Shown here: piece after piece, positions 8,443-17,025 of the stretch
Layout: every line of letters starts with the position of its first letter
Position numbering within the stretch: position 1 is the first letter of the stretch
NCBI RefSeq assembly: GCF_006715055.1
Contig: NZ_VFMN01000001.1
Location: 3,038,001-3,102,000 of the forward strand
Direction: 5' to 3'
Source: Lapillicoccus jejuensis
GTDB lineage: Bacteria > Actinomycetota > Actinomycetes > Actinomycetales > Dermatophilaceae
DNA: 64,000 nt
Made by a program: the position numbers and the translations under genes
Notes under the pieces: generated by a model
What the model saw: the letters and a program-made list of their open reading frames with translations, nothing else
The model's database searches: none
What the model was told of the DNA's origin: nothing

Positions 8443-9489
8443 ATGAGCACGCTCCAGCTGGCGGTCATCGGCGGCGACGGCATCGGCCCGGAGGTCGTGG
8501 CCGAAGGCCTCAAGGTCCTGCGGGCGGCCGCGGGCGGCGACCTCACCGTCGAGACCACCGAGTACGACCTCGGCGCCCGCCGCTGGCACGCGACCGGTGA
8601 GACCCTCCCGGCGAGCGTCCTCGAGGAGCTGCGCGGCCACGACGCCATCCTGCTCGGCGCGATCGGCGACCCGTCGGTCCCGTCCGGAGTCCTCGAGCGC
8701 GGCGTGCTGCTGCCGATCCGGTTCGCCCTCGAGCACTACGTCAACCTGCGCCCGGCCAAGCTCTACCCCGGCGTGCGCAGCCCCCTCGACGTCGCGCACG
8801 TCGCCCCCGGCGGCATCGACTTCGTCGTCGTGCGCGAGGGCACCGAGGGCCCGTACGTCGGCAACGGCGGCTCGATGCGCACCGGCACCCCGAACGAGGT
8901 CGCCACCGAGGTGAGCATCAACACCCGCTTCGGCGTCGAGCGCGTCGTCCGCGACGCCTTCGCCCGCGCGCAGGCCCGGCCGCGCCAGCACCTCACGCTC
9001 GTCCACAAGCACAACGTCCTCGTCAACGCCGGCCACCTGTGGCGGCGCACGGTCGAGGAGGTGGGCGCCGAGTTCCCCGACGTCGAGACGGCCTACCAGC
9101 ACGTCGACGCCGCGACGATCTTCCTCGCGACCGACCCCGGCCGCTTCGACGTCATCGTCACCGACAACCTCTTCGGCGACATCATCACCGACATCGCCGG
9201 CGCCATCGTCGGCGGCATCGGCCTGGCCGCGAGCGGCAACGTCAACCCCGACCGCACCGCCCCCAGCATGTTCGAGCCGGTCCACGGCTCCGCGCCCGAC
9301 ATCGCGGGCCAGGGCAAGGCCGACCCCACCGCGACGGTCCTGTCCGTCGCCCTCCTGCTCGACCACCTCGGCCGCGCCGACGACGCCCGCCGCGTCGAGG
9401 CGGCGGTCGAGGCGGATCTCGCCGAGCGCGGCGACGCGCCCCGCTCGACCAGCCAGGTCGGCGACGCCATCGCGTCGCGCCTCGCCTGA
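8443..9489 (+). CDS. leuB: 3-isopropylmalate dehydrogenase
   Basis: The 348-residue enzyme oxidatively decarboxylates 3-isopropylmalate to 2-oxoisocaproate with NAD+, the third step of leucine synthesis. The sequence shows [17 protein letters not shown] at the N-terminus, the substrate arginines in [30 protein letters not shown], and the metal-binding aspartates in [17 protein letters not shown]. The C-terminal part has [18 protein letters not shown]. The short form with actinobacterial spacing is normal. It stands alone on its promoter, with a family B repeat 37 bases after its stop. Confidence 0.96.
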   Translation: MSTLQLAVIGGDGIGPEVVAEGLKVLRAAAGGDLTVETTEYDLGARRWHATGETLPASVLEELRGHDAILLGAIGDPSVPSGVLERGVLLPIRFALEHYVNLRPAKLYPGVRSPLDVAHVAPGGIDFVVVREGTEGPYVGNGGSMRTGTPNEVATEVSINTRFGVERVVRDAFARAQARPRQHLTLVHKHNVLVNAGHLWRRTVEEVGAEFPDVETAYQHVDAATIFLATDPGRFDVIVTDNLFGDIITDIAGAIVGGIGLAASGNVNPDRTAPSMFEPVHGSAPDIAGQGKADPTATVLSVALLLDHLGRADDARRVEAAVEADLAERGDAPRSTSQVGDAIASRLA

Positions 9490-9526
9490 CCCGCTCGCCC
9501 CTCCGGACCACATCCGGGTCGCCACC

Positions 9527-9590
9527 CGAATCGGATTCGGCCCACTCGGCTCGGCTCACGACCCGAGCCGAGCCCACCGAATCCGATTCG
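9527..9590. repeat. Family B inverted repeat, copy 1
   Basis: The outer 14-bp stem pairs CGAATCGGATTCGG (9527-9540) with its complement at 9577-9590. After a 4-base internal loop, an inner 10-bp stem pairs CTCGGCTCGG (9545-9554) with 9563-9572. It lies downstream of leuB and could terminate it. Copy 2 is at 39878-39941. Confidence 0.85.
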
Positions 9591-9715
9591 CCACCGCCGG
9601 TACGGCGTCATCCGCCGCGGCGAGTACCCTGCCGTTCACGGCAGCACCCCGCCTACCCGTCCGGCGACGACGCCTCCCGGGGCCCCGTCGGACCGATCCA
9701 CCGGAAGGTCCCACC

Positions 9716-10837
9716 ATGACGACCACCCTCAGCCCGACGGCCTCCCTGTCCTTCGGGGTCGAGCTCAACCCCCAGCCGCTCCCGCCCGCCGAGCGCGGCG
9801 CGATCCTCGCGAACCCCGGCTTCGGCAAGCGCTTCACCGACCACATGGCGCTCGCGACGTGGCGCCACGGCGAGGGCTGGAGCGACGCCCGCGTGACGTC
9901 GTACGGGCCCCTGCAGCTCGACCCGGCGAGCGCCGTCCTGCACTACGCGCAGGAGATCTTCGAGGGCCTCAAGGCCTACCGGCACGCCGACGGGTCGGTG
10001 TGGACCTTCCGCCCCGAGGCGAACGCCGAGCGCTTCCAGCGCAGCGCCCGCCGCCTCGCCCTGCCCGAGCTCGCGACCCCCGACTTCGTCGAGTCGCTGC
10101 GCGCGCTCGTCGGCGTCGACAAGGCCTGGGTGCCCGAGCCCGGCGAGACGGGGGAGAAGAGCCTCTACCTGCGTCCGTTCATGTTCGCCTCGGAGGGCTT
10201 CCTGGGGGTCCGCCCCGCGCAGGAGGTCACCTACTGCCTCATCGCGTCCCCGGCCGGCGCCTACTTCGCCGGCGGCGTGAAGCCGGTCTCGCTGTGGATC
10301 TCCACCGACTACGCCCGCGCCGGCTCCGGCGGCACCGGCGCCGCCAAGTGCGGCGGCAACTACGCCAGCTCGCTCGCCGGCCAGCTCGAGGGTGCCGAGC
10401 ACGGGTGCGACCAGGCCGTCTTCCTCGACTCCTCGACGCACACGACCATCGAGGAGCTCGGCGGGATGAACCTCTTCCTCGTCTACAAGGACGGGCGCCT
10501 GGTCACCCCCGAGCTGACCGGCTCGATCCTCGAGGGCGTCACCCGCAGCTCGGTGCTCCAGCTCGCGAGCGAGCTGGGGCTGCGCCCGGAGGAGCGCCGG
10601 ATCCCCATCCAGGAGTGGAAGGACGCCGCCGCCGCCGGCGAGCTCGCCGAGGTCTTCGCCTGCGGCACCGCCGCGGTCATCACCCCCGTGGGCGAGCTGA
10701 AGTGGGAGGGCGGCAGCGTCGACCACCGCGGCCCCGGGCACGTCGACGAGGTCGCCATGCGGATCCGCTCGACGCTGCTCGACATCCAGTACGGCCGCAC
10801 CGAGGACACCCGCGGCTGGCTCACCCGCCTGGTGTGA
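9716..10837 (+). CDS. ilvE: Branched-chain amino acid aminotransferase (class IV PLP)
   Basis: The 373-residue enzyme makes the final transamination to Val, Leu and Ile from their 2-oxo acids and glutamate. The family features are visible: GPLQLDPASAVLHYAQEIFEG, a FRPEANAERFQRSARR segment, the PLP lysine in GTGAAKCGGNYA (about K211), EELGGMNLF, and GTAAVITPVGEL binding the cofactor phosphate. The ATG at 9716 follows GGAAGG. A HAD phosphatase begins one base after its stop, so the two are probably cotranscribed. Confidence 0.96.
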   Translation: MTTTLSPTASLSFGVELNPQPLPPAERGAILANPGFGKRFTDHMALATWRHGEGWSDARVTSYGPLQLDPASAVLHYAQEIFEGLKAYRHADGSVWTFRPEANAERFQRSARRLALPELATPDFVESLRALVGVDKAWVPEPGETGEKSLYLRPFMFASEGFLGVRPAQEVTYCLIASPAGAYFAGGVKPVSLWISTDYARAGSGGTGAAKCGGNYASSLAGQLEGAEHGCDQAVFLDSSTHTTIEELGGMNLFLVYKDGRLVTPELTGSILEGVTRSSVLQLASELGLRPEERRIPIQEWKDAAAAGELAEVFACGTAAVITPVGELKWEGGSVDHRGPGHVDEVAMRIRSTLLDIQYGRTEDTRGWLTRLV

Positions 10838-10838
10838 G

Positions 10839-11711
10839 GTGAGGTCCGACGCCCCGACGGCGCAGCCGCTCGCTGACCGCGTCCGCGAGCGGCTCGCGCA
10901 GGTCGGGCCGGCGCGCGTCGTCGCCTCCGACCTCGACGGCACGCTGCTGCGCTCCGACGGCACCGTCTCGCCGCGCACCCGCGCGGCGTGGGCGGCCGCC
11001 GAGGAGGCGGGTCTCGTGACCGTCCTCGTCACCGCGCGGCCCCCGCGGTGGCTCGACGACCTCGAGGCCGTCGTCGGCCCGCACGGGATCGCCGTGTGCG
11101 CCAACGGCGCCTTCGTGTACGACGTCCCGGCCCGCCGGGTCGTCGCGGAGACCGGCTTCGACGCCGATGCGCTCGACGCGGTCGTCGCGGACCTGCGTCG
11201 GGCGCTGCCCGGCATCGCCTTCGCCGCCGAGCGGCGCTCCGGCTTCCACGTCGAGGAGGGTTACGCGAGCGACCACCCGCTCCCCGCCGACGCCGTACGG
11301 GGTCCCGTGGGTGCGCGGGGCGCGACGCGCGCGACGGAGGCGGGCGTCGTCGGCAAGCTCCTGGCGCGGCACGACGCGATGCCCGACGAGGAGTTCCGGG
11401 CCGCCGTCGCGCGGGTCGTGGGGGAGCGCGGGGCGCTGCACTTCTCCGGCGCGCGCGGACTGGCCGAGATCTCGGCGCCGGGCGTGAGCAAGGCCGCCGG
11501 GCTCGCGGCCTGGTGCGCCGAGCGCGACCTGCCCGCCGCGTCCGTGTGGTCCTTCGGCGACATGCCCGGTGACCTGCCGATGCTCACCTGGGCCGGGACC
11601 GGCGTCGCGGTCGGCAACGGCCACCCCGACGTGGTCGCCGCCGCCGACCTCGTCACCGCGGCCAACGACGACGACGGCGTCGCCCTCGTCGTCGAGCACC
11701 TGCTCGGCTGA
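10839..11711 (+). CDS. HAD-superfamily Cof-type phosphatase
   Basis: This 290-residue protein has motif I SDLDGTLLRSDG (about residues 29-40), whose first Asp is the nucleophile. It also has motif II-like VTARPPRW, a lysine in GVSKAAGLAAWC, and motif III/IV FGDMPGDLPMLTWAGTGVAVGNGH. These define the Cof/IIB HAD group that dephosphorylates sugar phosphates, nucleotides or cofactors; the substrate is not predictable. The GTG start is one base after the ilvE stop, which suggests translational coupling. A short hairpin separates it from the convergent permease. Confidence 0.85.
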   Translation: MRSDAPTAQPLADRVRERLAQVGPARVVASDLDGTLLRSDGTVSPRTRAAWAAAEEAGLVTVLVTARPPRWLDDLEAVVGPHGIAVCANGAFVYDVPARRVVAETGFDADALDAVVADLRRALPGIAFAAERRSGFHVEEGYASDHPLPADAVRGPVGARGATRATEAGVVGKLLARHDAMPDEEFRAAVARVVGERGALHFSGARGLAEISAPGVSKAAGLAAWCAERDLPAASVWSFGDMPGDLPMLTWAGTGVAVGNGHPDVVAAADLVTAANDDDGVALVVEHLLG

Positions 11712-11713
11712 GG

Positions 11714-11732
11714 ACGACGCCGCCGGCGTCGT
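11714..11732. terminator. Bidirectional hairpin between convergent genes
   Basis: An 8-bp stem ACGACGCC/GGCGTCGT with a 3-base loop lies in the 36-bp gap between the HAD stop and the permease stop. Confidence 0.6.
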
Positions 11733-11747
11733 GCTGGTGGGGGTCGG

Positions 11748-13406
11748 TCAGTGCGCCGCGAGCTGCTCGTCCTCGACGGCCGCCTCCTGGACGGTCTCCT
11801 CGATGTAGGCGCGGGCCGCCTCGTCGGGCAGCCGCAGCCGGTAGGCCATGACGTAGATCAGCGCCGACAGCAGCCCGACGATGGGGATGGCCGTGCCGAA
11901 CCCGACGACCTTGAGGCCGCCGTCGTAGTCACCGAGGTAGGACATGATCGTCATGCCGGCCAGCCAGGGGACGACCCACAGGCCGGCGCGGGCGTCGAGC
12001 GACTGGCCGCGCAGGACCCCGGTGGCCATGAAGATCGCCAGCAGGACGAACCCGATGAGGACCGCGACCATGAGCTTCCACACCGTCTGCCAGCCGGACC
12101 AGTAGACGATGAGGTTCGAGCCCCAGAACGCGAGGAAGGGGATGACGTGCCCGCCGGGCAGGCGGAACGGGCGCTCCCGGTCGGGGATCTGACGCCGCAG
12201 CGCGACGAGGACCAGCGGCCCGGAAGCGAAGGACAGCACGGTCGCCGAGGTGATGAAGCCGACCAGCTGCTGCCAGCTGGGGAAGGGCAGGAAGGCGATG
12301 AGGCCGATGACGAAGGCGAGCAGCAGCCCGATGAGCGGGGCGCCGCGGTCGGTCGTGCGGCCCAGCGCCTTGGGGGCGTTCCCGTTTCGGGCCATGGCGA
12401 ACGAGATCCGTGACGTCACCGTCGTGTAGATCAGCCCGGTGTCGCCGGGGGAGACGATGGCGTCGACGTAGAGCAGGACCGCGAGCCAGCCGAGCCCCAG
12501 CAGCGAGGCGAGGGCGGCGAGCGGCCCGAAGTCGTTCTTGAAGGCGAGGTTCGCCCAGCCGCCGGAGCCGCTGAGCGTGCCCGGGTCGAGCGCCCCGATG
12601 AAGGCCACCTGGAGCAGGATGTAGATGACGGCCGTCAGCAGCACCGAGCCGATGACCGCGAGCGGGACGTTGCGCTTGGGGTTGTCCGTCTCGCCGGCCA
12701 GCTCGATGCCCTGGCGGAACCCGAGGTAGGAGAACACGATCCCGCTGGTGGCGATCGCGGTGAAGACGCCGTGCACCCCCTGCGGGGTGAAGCCGTACGA
12801 CGTGAAGTTGCTGCCGTGGAAGGCCGCGACGAAGAACGCGACGATGACGAGCAGGATGATGAACAGCTTCCACGAGACCAGCGCGTTGTTGATCCGCGCG
12901 AACCAGCGGACGCCGAAGTAGTTGACGACGACGAAGAGCGCCATGAGGACGACCGCGGCGCCGTACCCCAGCGGCGTGAGGGTGTAGACGGTGTCGCCGC
13001 CGACGGTGTGCTTGGTCGTGAAGTCGGCGTACTTCGTGCCGTACTGCAGCGCGGCCTCGACCTCGATCGGGGCGGTGGTGCCGACGGCGATGTAGGTGAT
13101 CCACCCGGAGGTGAAGCTGGCGAAGTTGCCGAACGCCATGTGCGGGAAGCGCACGACGCCGCCGGAGAGCGGGAACATGGTGCCGAGCTCGGCGTAGCAC
13201 AGAGCGATGAAGAGGATGAGGATGCCGCCGAGCGCCCACGAGATGACGGCGGCCGGTCCGGCCTGCTGCGAGGCGTTGAGCGCTCCGAAGAGCCAGCCCG
13301 AGCCGATGATCGAGCCGACCGAGGCGAAGAGGAGGCCGACGACCCCGACGTGGCGCTTGAGGTTCGGGCTCTCGCTCTGCGGTGGACTGCTGGTGGTCGT
13401 GGCCAT
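11748..13406 (-). CDS. APC-superfamily amino-acid permease
   Basis: A 552-residue, 12-helix-type transporter of the inner membrane. The N-terminal signature LFASVGSIIGSGWLFG (about residues 24-39) is the substrate-binding loop of the APC family. Later come LAGETDNPKRNVPLAVIGS and a conserved charged segment RISFAMARNGNAPKALGRTT. The frame extends to 13502, but ATG 13406 has GGAAGG at normal distance and begins close to the first helix. Substrate is unknown; the neighbourhood suggests an amino acid, without proof. It is convergent with the HAD gene and divergent from the cimA leader. Confidence 0.88.
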   Translation of the reverse strand: MATTTSSPPQSESPNLKRHVGVVGLLFASVGSIIGSGWLFGALNASQQAGPAAVISWALGGILILFIALCYAELGTMFPLSGGVVRFPHMAFGNFASFTSGWITYIAVGTTAPIEVEAALQYGTKYADFTTKHTVGGDTVYTLTPLGYGAAVVLMALFVVVNYFGVRWFARINNALVSWKLFIILLVIVAFFVAAFHGSNFTSYGFTPQGVHGVFTAIATSGIVFSYLGFRQGIELAGETDNPKRNVPLAVIGSVLLTAVIYILLQVAFIGALDPGTLSGSGGWANLAFKNDFGPLAALASLLGLGWLAVLLYVDAIVSPGDTGLIYTTVTSRISFAMARNGNAPKALGRTTDRGAPLIGLLLAFVIGLIAFLPFPSWQQLVGFITSATVLSFASGPLVLVALRRQIPDRERPFRLPGGHVIPFLAFWGSNLIVYWSGWQTVWKLMVAVLIGFVLLAIFMATGVLRGQSLDARAGLWVVPWLAGMTIMSYLGDYDGGLKVVGFGTAIPIVGLLSALIYVMAYRLRLPDEAARAYIEETVQEAAVEDEQLAAH

Positions 13407-13561
13407 GATGGGGGCCTTCCGTCCGAGGGGGCGCAACGTGGTCCGAGGAGCGCATCGTTGCGCGATACAACTCCTGACCGTACCCCCGGGCTCGAACGTC
13501 ATGCCCCGTGCACGCCGTCCGGATCCCGAGACACCTGTCCCACGGGCGTCCCGGCCCGTGC
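13407..13561. other. Divergent intergenic region, permease and cimA leader
   Basis: Between the permease start and the cimA leader I see the permease Shine-Dalgarno and a short inverted repeat GTTGCGCGATACAAC at 13457-13471 that could be an operator. I see nothing else that I can name. Confidence 0.4.
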
Positions 13562-13567
13562 CACAGT
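13562..13567 (+). promoter_or_regulatory. Putative -10 of the cimA leader
   Basis: CACAGT, 6 nt before ATG 13574. The stretch CACAGTGTC-ggc-ATG parallels CACGGTGTC-cct-GTG of the ilvB leader. I do not see a convincing -35. Confidence 0.45.
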
Positions 13568-13573
13568 GTCGGC

Positions 13574-13612
13574 ATGATGCCCGCCGTGACGACCACCGTC
13601 ATTATCGGCTAG
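13574..13612 (+). CDS. cimA leader peptide (12 codons, Thr-Val-Ile-rich)
   Basis: ATG 13574 opens MMPAVTTTVIIG and stops at TAG 13610-13612. The consecutive Ile codons (ATT ATC at 13601-13606) sit just before the stop. ATT is rare in this GC-rich sequence. Isoleucine is the end product of the pathway that citramalate synthase feeds, so the peptide is a plausible Ile sensor. Downstream hairpins and a T-tract terminator complete an attenuator. The start codon lies 6 nt after a -10-like hexamer, so it is probably leaderless. Confidence 0.78.
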   Translation: MMPAVTTTVIIG

Positions 13613-13614
13613 CG

Positions 13615-13668
13615 CGACGAGACCTCCTCGTCGTGCCGACCTCCCTTGACCAGGGGGGTCTTTTTGTT
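13615..13668 (+). terminator. cimA attenuator hairpins
   Basis: The first hairpin pairs CGACGAG (13615-13621) with CTCGTCG (13627-13633). The terminator pairs 13638-13646 with 13652-13660 (nine pairs, one G-T), followed by TTTTTGTT. The heptamer GACCTCC occurs both in the first hairpin (13621-13627) and in the terminator left arm (13638-13644). Either copy can therefore pair with GGGGGTC at 13654-13660, which gives a natural antiterminator. A ribosome stalled on Ile codons would disrupt the first stem and favour it. Confidence 0.75.
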
Positions 13669-13751
13669 GGTCCGGCGGCGCCACCCCAGTCCCGGTCCGA
13701 CGGCGACGAGGGGGTCTCGCCCTCCACCGGTCCCCACCGAAGGCAGACCCG

Positions 13752-15362
13752 ATGATCACCGCCCCCGCCCTGCACGTCTACGACACGACCCTGCGCGACG
13801 GAGCGCAGCAGGAGGGGCTCAACCTCTCCGTCGTCGACAAGCTGGCCATCGCCCGGCACCTCGACGAGCTGGGCGTCGGGTTCATCGAGGGCGGCTGGCC
13901 CGGCGCGAACCCCAAGGACACCGAGTTCTTCGCCCGCGCCGGGCGCGAGCTCGACCTGCGGAACGCGACCCTCGCCGCGTTCGGCGCCACCCGGCGGGCC
14001 GGGTCCCGCGCGGCCGACGACGTCCTCGTCCGAGCCCTGCTCGACTCCGGGGCCGCCGTCGTCACCCTTGTCGCGAAGTCGCACACGGGCCACGTCGAGC
14101 GCGCCCTGCGCACCACGCTCGAGGAGAACCTCGCGATGGTCCGCGACACCGTCTCCTTCCTGCACGGCGAGGGTCGGCGCGTCTTCCTCGACGCCGAGCA
14201 CTTCTTCGACGGCTACACGAGCGACCGCGCCTACGCCCTCGAGGTGCTGCGCACCGCGGCCGAGGCCGGCGCCGAGGTCGTCGCGCTGTGCGACACCAAC
14301 GGCGGCATGCTGCCCGGGCAGGTCGCCGAGGTCGTCCACGACGTGCACGACGCGCTCGGCGGGGCCGCCGCGCAGCACGAGGTCCGCGTCGGCATCCACT
14401 GCCACAACGACACCGGCTGCGCCGTGGCCAACTCGATGGCCGCCGTCGACGCCGGCGCCACCCACGTGCAGGGCACGGTCAACGGATACGGCGAGCGCAC
14501 GGGCAACGCGGACCTGCTCACCGTCGTCAGCAACCTCCAGCTCAAGCTCGGCCACGAGCTGCTCGAGCCGGAGCGGCTGCGCGAGGCGACCCGCCTGGCG
14601 CACGCCATCAGCGAGGTGACCACCGTGCCGCCGTACAGCCGCCAGCCGTACGTCGGCGCGTCCGCGTTCGCGCACAAGGCCGGCCTGCACGCCAGCGCCC
14701 TCAAGGTCGACCCGGACCTCTACCAGCACACCGACCCCGGCGCGGTCGGGAACACGATGCGCACCCTCGTGTCCGACATGGCCGGCCGGGCGAGCATCGA
14801 GCTCAAGGCGCGCGAGGCCGGGGTCGACCTGTCCGACCGGCCCGAGGTCGTGGCCGGGCTGCTCGCGACGGTCAAGGACCTCGAGCTGCGCGGCTACACC
14901 TTCGACGCCGCGGACGCCTCGTTCGAGCTGCTGCTGCGCCGCACGCTCGAGCCGGGGAGCCTGCAGTGGTTCTCGGTCGAGTCGTGGCGCGTCATCACCG
15001 ACGCCCGCGGCGACGGGGAGGCGCTGTCCGAGGCGACGGTCAAGGTCACCGCCGGCGGCGAGCGGCACGTCGCGACGGGGGAGGGCAACGGCCCCGTCAA
15101 CGCGCTGGACCAGGCGCTGCGCGCCGCTCTGACGGCGACGTACCCGGAGATCGAGCGGCTCGAGCTGACCGACTTCCGGGTCCGCATCCTCGACGCGTCG
15201 CACGGCACCGACGCCGTGACCCGCGTGCTCATCGAGACCTCCGACGGCGAGACGACGTGGGAGACCGTCGGGGTCGCGGCGAACATCGTCGAGGCGTCGT
15301 GGCAGGCGCTGTCGGACGGCGTGACCTACGGGCTGCTGCGGCACGGGGTGCCGATCCGCTGA
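13752..15362 (+). CDS. cimA: (R)-citramalate synthase
   Basis: The 536-residue protein belongs to the LeuA-like HMG-CoA-lyase/isopropylmalate-synthase group. It carries [15 protein letters not shown] (about residues 10-24) and [16 protein letters not shown], which fit the citramalate subtype that condenses acetyl-CoA with pyruvate. The metal motif [13 protein letters not shown] and [15 protein letters not shown] follow. A C-terminal regulatory domain (about residues 400-536) is present. Product feeds LeuCD and LeuB to give 2-oxobutyrate, a threonine-independent route to isoleucine, which fits the Ile-rich leader upstream. ATG 13752. A family A palindrome follows the stop. Confidence 0.93.
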   Translation: MITAPALHVYDTTLRDGAQQEGLNLSVVDKLAIARHLDELGVGFIEGGWPGANPKDTEFFARAGRELDLRNATLAAFGATRRAGSRAADDVLVRALLDSGAAVVTLVAKSHTGHVERALRTTLEENLAMVRDTVSFLHGEGRRVFLDAEHFFDGYTSDRAYALEVLRTAAEAGAEVVALCDTNGGMLPGQVAEVVHDVHDALGGAAAQHEVRVGIHCHNDTGCAVANSMAAVDAGATHVQGTVNGYGERTGNADLLTVVSNLQLKLGHELLEPERLREATRLAHAISEVTTVPPYSRQPYVGASAFAHKAGLHASALKVDPDLYQHTDPGAVGNTMRTLVSDMAGRASIELKAREAGVDLSDRPEVVAGLLATVKDLELRGYTFDAADASFELLLRRTLEPGSLQWFSVESWRVITDARGDGEALSEATVKVTAGGERHVATGEGNGPVNALDQALRAALTATYPEIERLELTDFRVRILDASHGTDAVTRVLIETSDGETTWETVGVAANIVEASWQALSDGVTYGLLRHGVPIR

Positions 15363-15369
15363 CGAACCG

Positions 15370-15417
15370 CTGCGTCCGAGGTCGTGGTGGCGGCTGCCGC
15401 CACCCTCTCGGACGCAG
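15370..15417. repeat. Family A palindrome, copy 3
   Basis: The outer stem CTGCGTCCGAG (15370-15380) pairs with 15407-15417 and the inner stem GGTGGCGGC pairs with GCCGCCACC around T15395. The outer GCGTCCG...CGGACGC is shared with the other copies. It starts 7 bases after the cimA stop. Confidence 0.8.
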
Positions 15418-15479
15418 GGCTGACGGACGCCGTGGCCCCGTCATGACGCCTGTCACGAGGGGGTCCGCGCGCGGCCGGG

Positions 15480-15485
15480 CAGGGT
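15480..15485 (+). promoter_or_regulatory. Putative -10 for the small membrane protein
   Basis: CAGGGT, 6 nt before ATG 15492. Confidence 0.35.
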
Positions 15486-15491
15486 GGAGCC

Positions 15492-15776
15492 ATGACGACG
15501 AGCCAGAGCACCCCGACCGCCCACCCCACCGACGCCACCCCGCAGGACGCGCCCCTCGACCAGCCGGTCGTCCTGCCGCAGGACCCGGCCGCCGCGTCGG
15601 CCCCGGAGAGCACCGACTGCGCGTCGCGCTCCTGGTCCGTGCCGCCGGCGTTCATGGCCGCCGTGCCGATGATCGCCACCGGGCTCTTCCTGCTCACCCA
15701 CTCGTGGGTGTTCTTCCTCATGATCCCCGCCGTGATGATGCTCGGCCGCGGTGGCTGCTTCGGCGGGCGCCGGTGA
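15492..15776 (+). CDS. Small membrane protein, unknown function
   Basis: The 94-residue protein has a Pro/Thr/Ala-rich, probably disordered N-terminus (about residues 1-45) and a hydrophobic C-terminal region (VPPAFMAAVPMIATGLFLLT, then WVFFLMIPAVMMLG) that can form two short helices or a hairpin. It ends GRGGCFGGRR. I do not recognise a family. Its TGA overlaps the GTG of the next gene by 3 bases, which indicates translational coupling. Confidence 0.6.
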   Translation: MTTSQSTPTAHPTDATPQDAPLDQPVVLPQDPAAASAPESTDCASRSWSVPPAFMAAVPMIATGLFLLTHSWVFFLMIPAVMMLGRGGCFGGRR

Positions 15777-16219
15777 CCCAGGCGCCCGACCCCACCCAGC
15801 GGGTGGGGGACGCCGAACGGCAGCAGGCCATCGACCTGCTCGGTGAGCACTGGCGGGCCGGGCGGCTCGACCCGGCCGAGCACGAGCGCCGGACGACGGC
15901 CGCGTTCGCCGCCGTGACCCGCGGCGACGTCGACGCCCTCTTCGCCGACCTGCCCGAGCCCCGGCCGGCCGGTACCGGCCTCGCGACGACCCCGCCGGCG
16001 GGCGCGCCCGCCGAGGTCCCCGACGGGTCCTGGCTCGACGGCAAGCGCGAGGCGATCATGGGCGTCACGCCGTTCGCCGCGCTGCTCCTCTTCTTCTGGA
16101 CCGGGACCTGGCTGTGGTTCCTCGCCATCCCGATCATGGGGTCGCTGCTCTTCGCCGGATCCCCGGGTCGCTCCCGCCGCAAGCGCGAGGCCCGCCGCGC
16201 GCGTCGGCGGGAGGACTGA
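15773..16219 (+). CDS. DUF1707 domain membrane protein
   Basis: The 148-residue protein starts with a DUF1707-type segment (RVGDAERQQAIDLLGEHW, RLDPAEHERRTTAAFAAVTRGDVDALFADLP). This is the DNA-binding-like or SHOCT-related helical domain common at N-termini of actinobacterial membrane proteins. A linker and two adjacent hydrophobic segments follow (about residues 101-128), then an Arg/Lys-rich tail. The function is unknown. GTG 15773 overlaps the previous stop, so the pair forms a bicistronic unit. Confidence 0.75.
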   Translation: MTQAPDPTQRVGDAERQQAIDLLGEHWRAGRLDPAEHERRTTAAFAAVTRGDVDALFADLPEPRPAGTGLATTPPAGAPAEVPDGSWLDGKREAIMGVTPFAALLLFFWTGTWLWFLAIPIMGSLLFAGSPGRSRRKREARRARRRED

Positions 16220-16247
16220 GGCACAGCCTCGTCATAGCCGCGCGCCG

Positions 16248-16253
16248 TACGGT
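16248..16253 (+). promoter_or_regulatory. Putative -10 for the 208-residue membrane protein
   Basis: TACGGT, 6 nt before GTG 16260. Confidence 0.35.
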
Positions 16254-16259
16254 GTCCGC

Positions 16260-16886
16260 GTGAGCCCCGTCCGCGCCCTCGGCGTCCCCCTCGTGGCCGT
16301 GCCCGCGGTCGCGGCGGTGCACGCGGCGCTGACCGGCTCGCTTCCGACGCTCCCGGCGCTGCTGGCGGTCCTCGCGGTCGCCGCGGTCGCCGGCCTGCTG
16401 GCCGGGTCGCACGGCTCGCGTCGCCTGCTCGGCGCCCTGCTCGGCGCCCAGCTGGCCGGCCACGCCGTGCTGTGGCTCGCCCTCGGCCAGCCCGCCTCGG
16501 GCTGCCTGCCCGTCATGGGTCGCGGCGCCCGGGTCGGCCTCGACCTCGCCCTGCTGCGCCACGACACCGCCTGCGCCGGCGGCGTGTCCGCCGGGGTCGG
16601 GGCGTACGCCGCCCTGTTCTGCCTGCTGCTCGCCGCCACCCTTCTGCTCGGCCAGGTCCTCGTCGCCACCGCCGGCGGGCTCGCCCTGCGCGGGGTCGAG
16701 GCCGCCTGGTCGGCGCTGGGCGCGCTGGTCGCCCACGTCGTCCCGGTGCTGCTCACCCCCGTGCGCGTCACCCCGGTGCTGCGTCCGCGGCCCGAGCCGC
16801 GGCTCGTGCCCGTCACCTCGCCCGTCGTCGTCGCCCCGCTGGTGCGGCGCGGTCCGCCGGTCCCGGGGGAGCACGCCGCCCGCTGA
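16260..16886 (+). CDS. Hypothetical multi-pass membrane protein
   Basis: The 208-residue protein has about five hydrophobic segments in residues 5-150 (VPLVAVPAVAAVHAAL, ALLAVLAVAAVAGLLAG, LLGALLGAQLAGHAVLWLAL, AYAALFCLLLAATLLLGQVL) and a Pro/Val/Arg-rich cytoplasmic tail. A histidine (GAQLAGHAVLW) lies inside a helix, but I do not recognise a known family. It precedes the MauE-DsbA pair by 139 bases; a functional link is possible but not shown. Confidence 0.6.
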   Translation: MSPVRALGVPLVAVPAVAAVHAALTGSLPTLPALLAVLAVAAVAGLLAGSHGSRRLLGALLGAQLAGHAVLWLALGQPASGCLPVMGRGARVGLDLALLRHDTACAGGVSAGVGAYAALFCLLLAATLLLGQVLVATAGGLALRGVEAAWSALGALVAHVVPVLLTPVRVTPVLRPRPEPRLVPVTSPVVVAPLVRRGPPVPGEHAAR

Positions 16887-17025
16887 CGCGGGCTCTCGCG
16901 CTCCCGTCCTCCTCGGTCGCCGGCGCCGTCGGTGACCGGTCCCGGTCCACGTCGTCGCCCGGGACATGGAGCCCCCGTGCCGCGCGTGCGCGCCCGGCGC
17001 GGGCCGAGCCCTCGGAGCACCCCTC

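Noticed and set aside
13457-13471. GTTGCGCGATACAAC as an operator for the permease
   Set aside because: The inverted repeat is only four bases in each outer arm with weak inner pairing. No regulator is adjacent, so it is noted but not called.
16966-17025. Upstream ATG for the MauE-like gene
   Set aside because: The added 20 residues are not membrane-like or conserved-looking. ATG 17026 starts close to the first helix.
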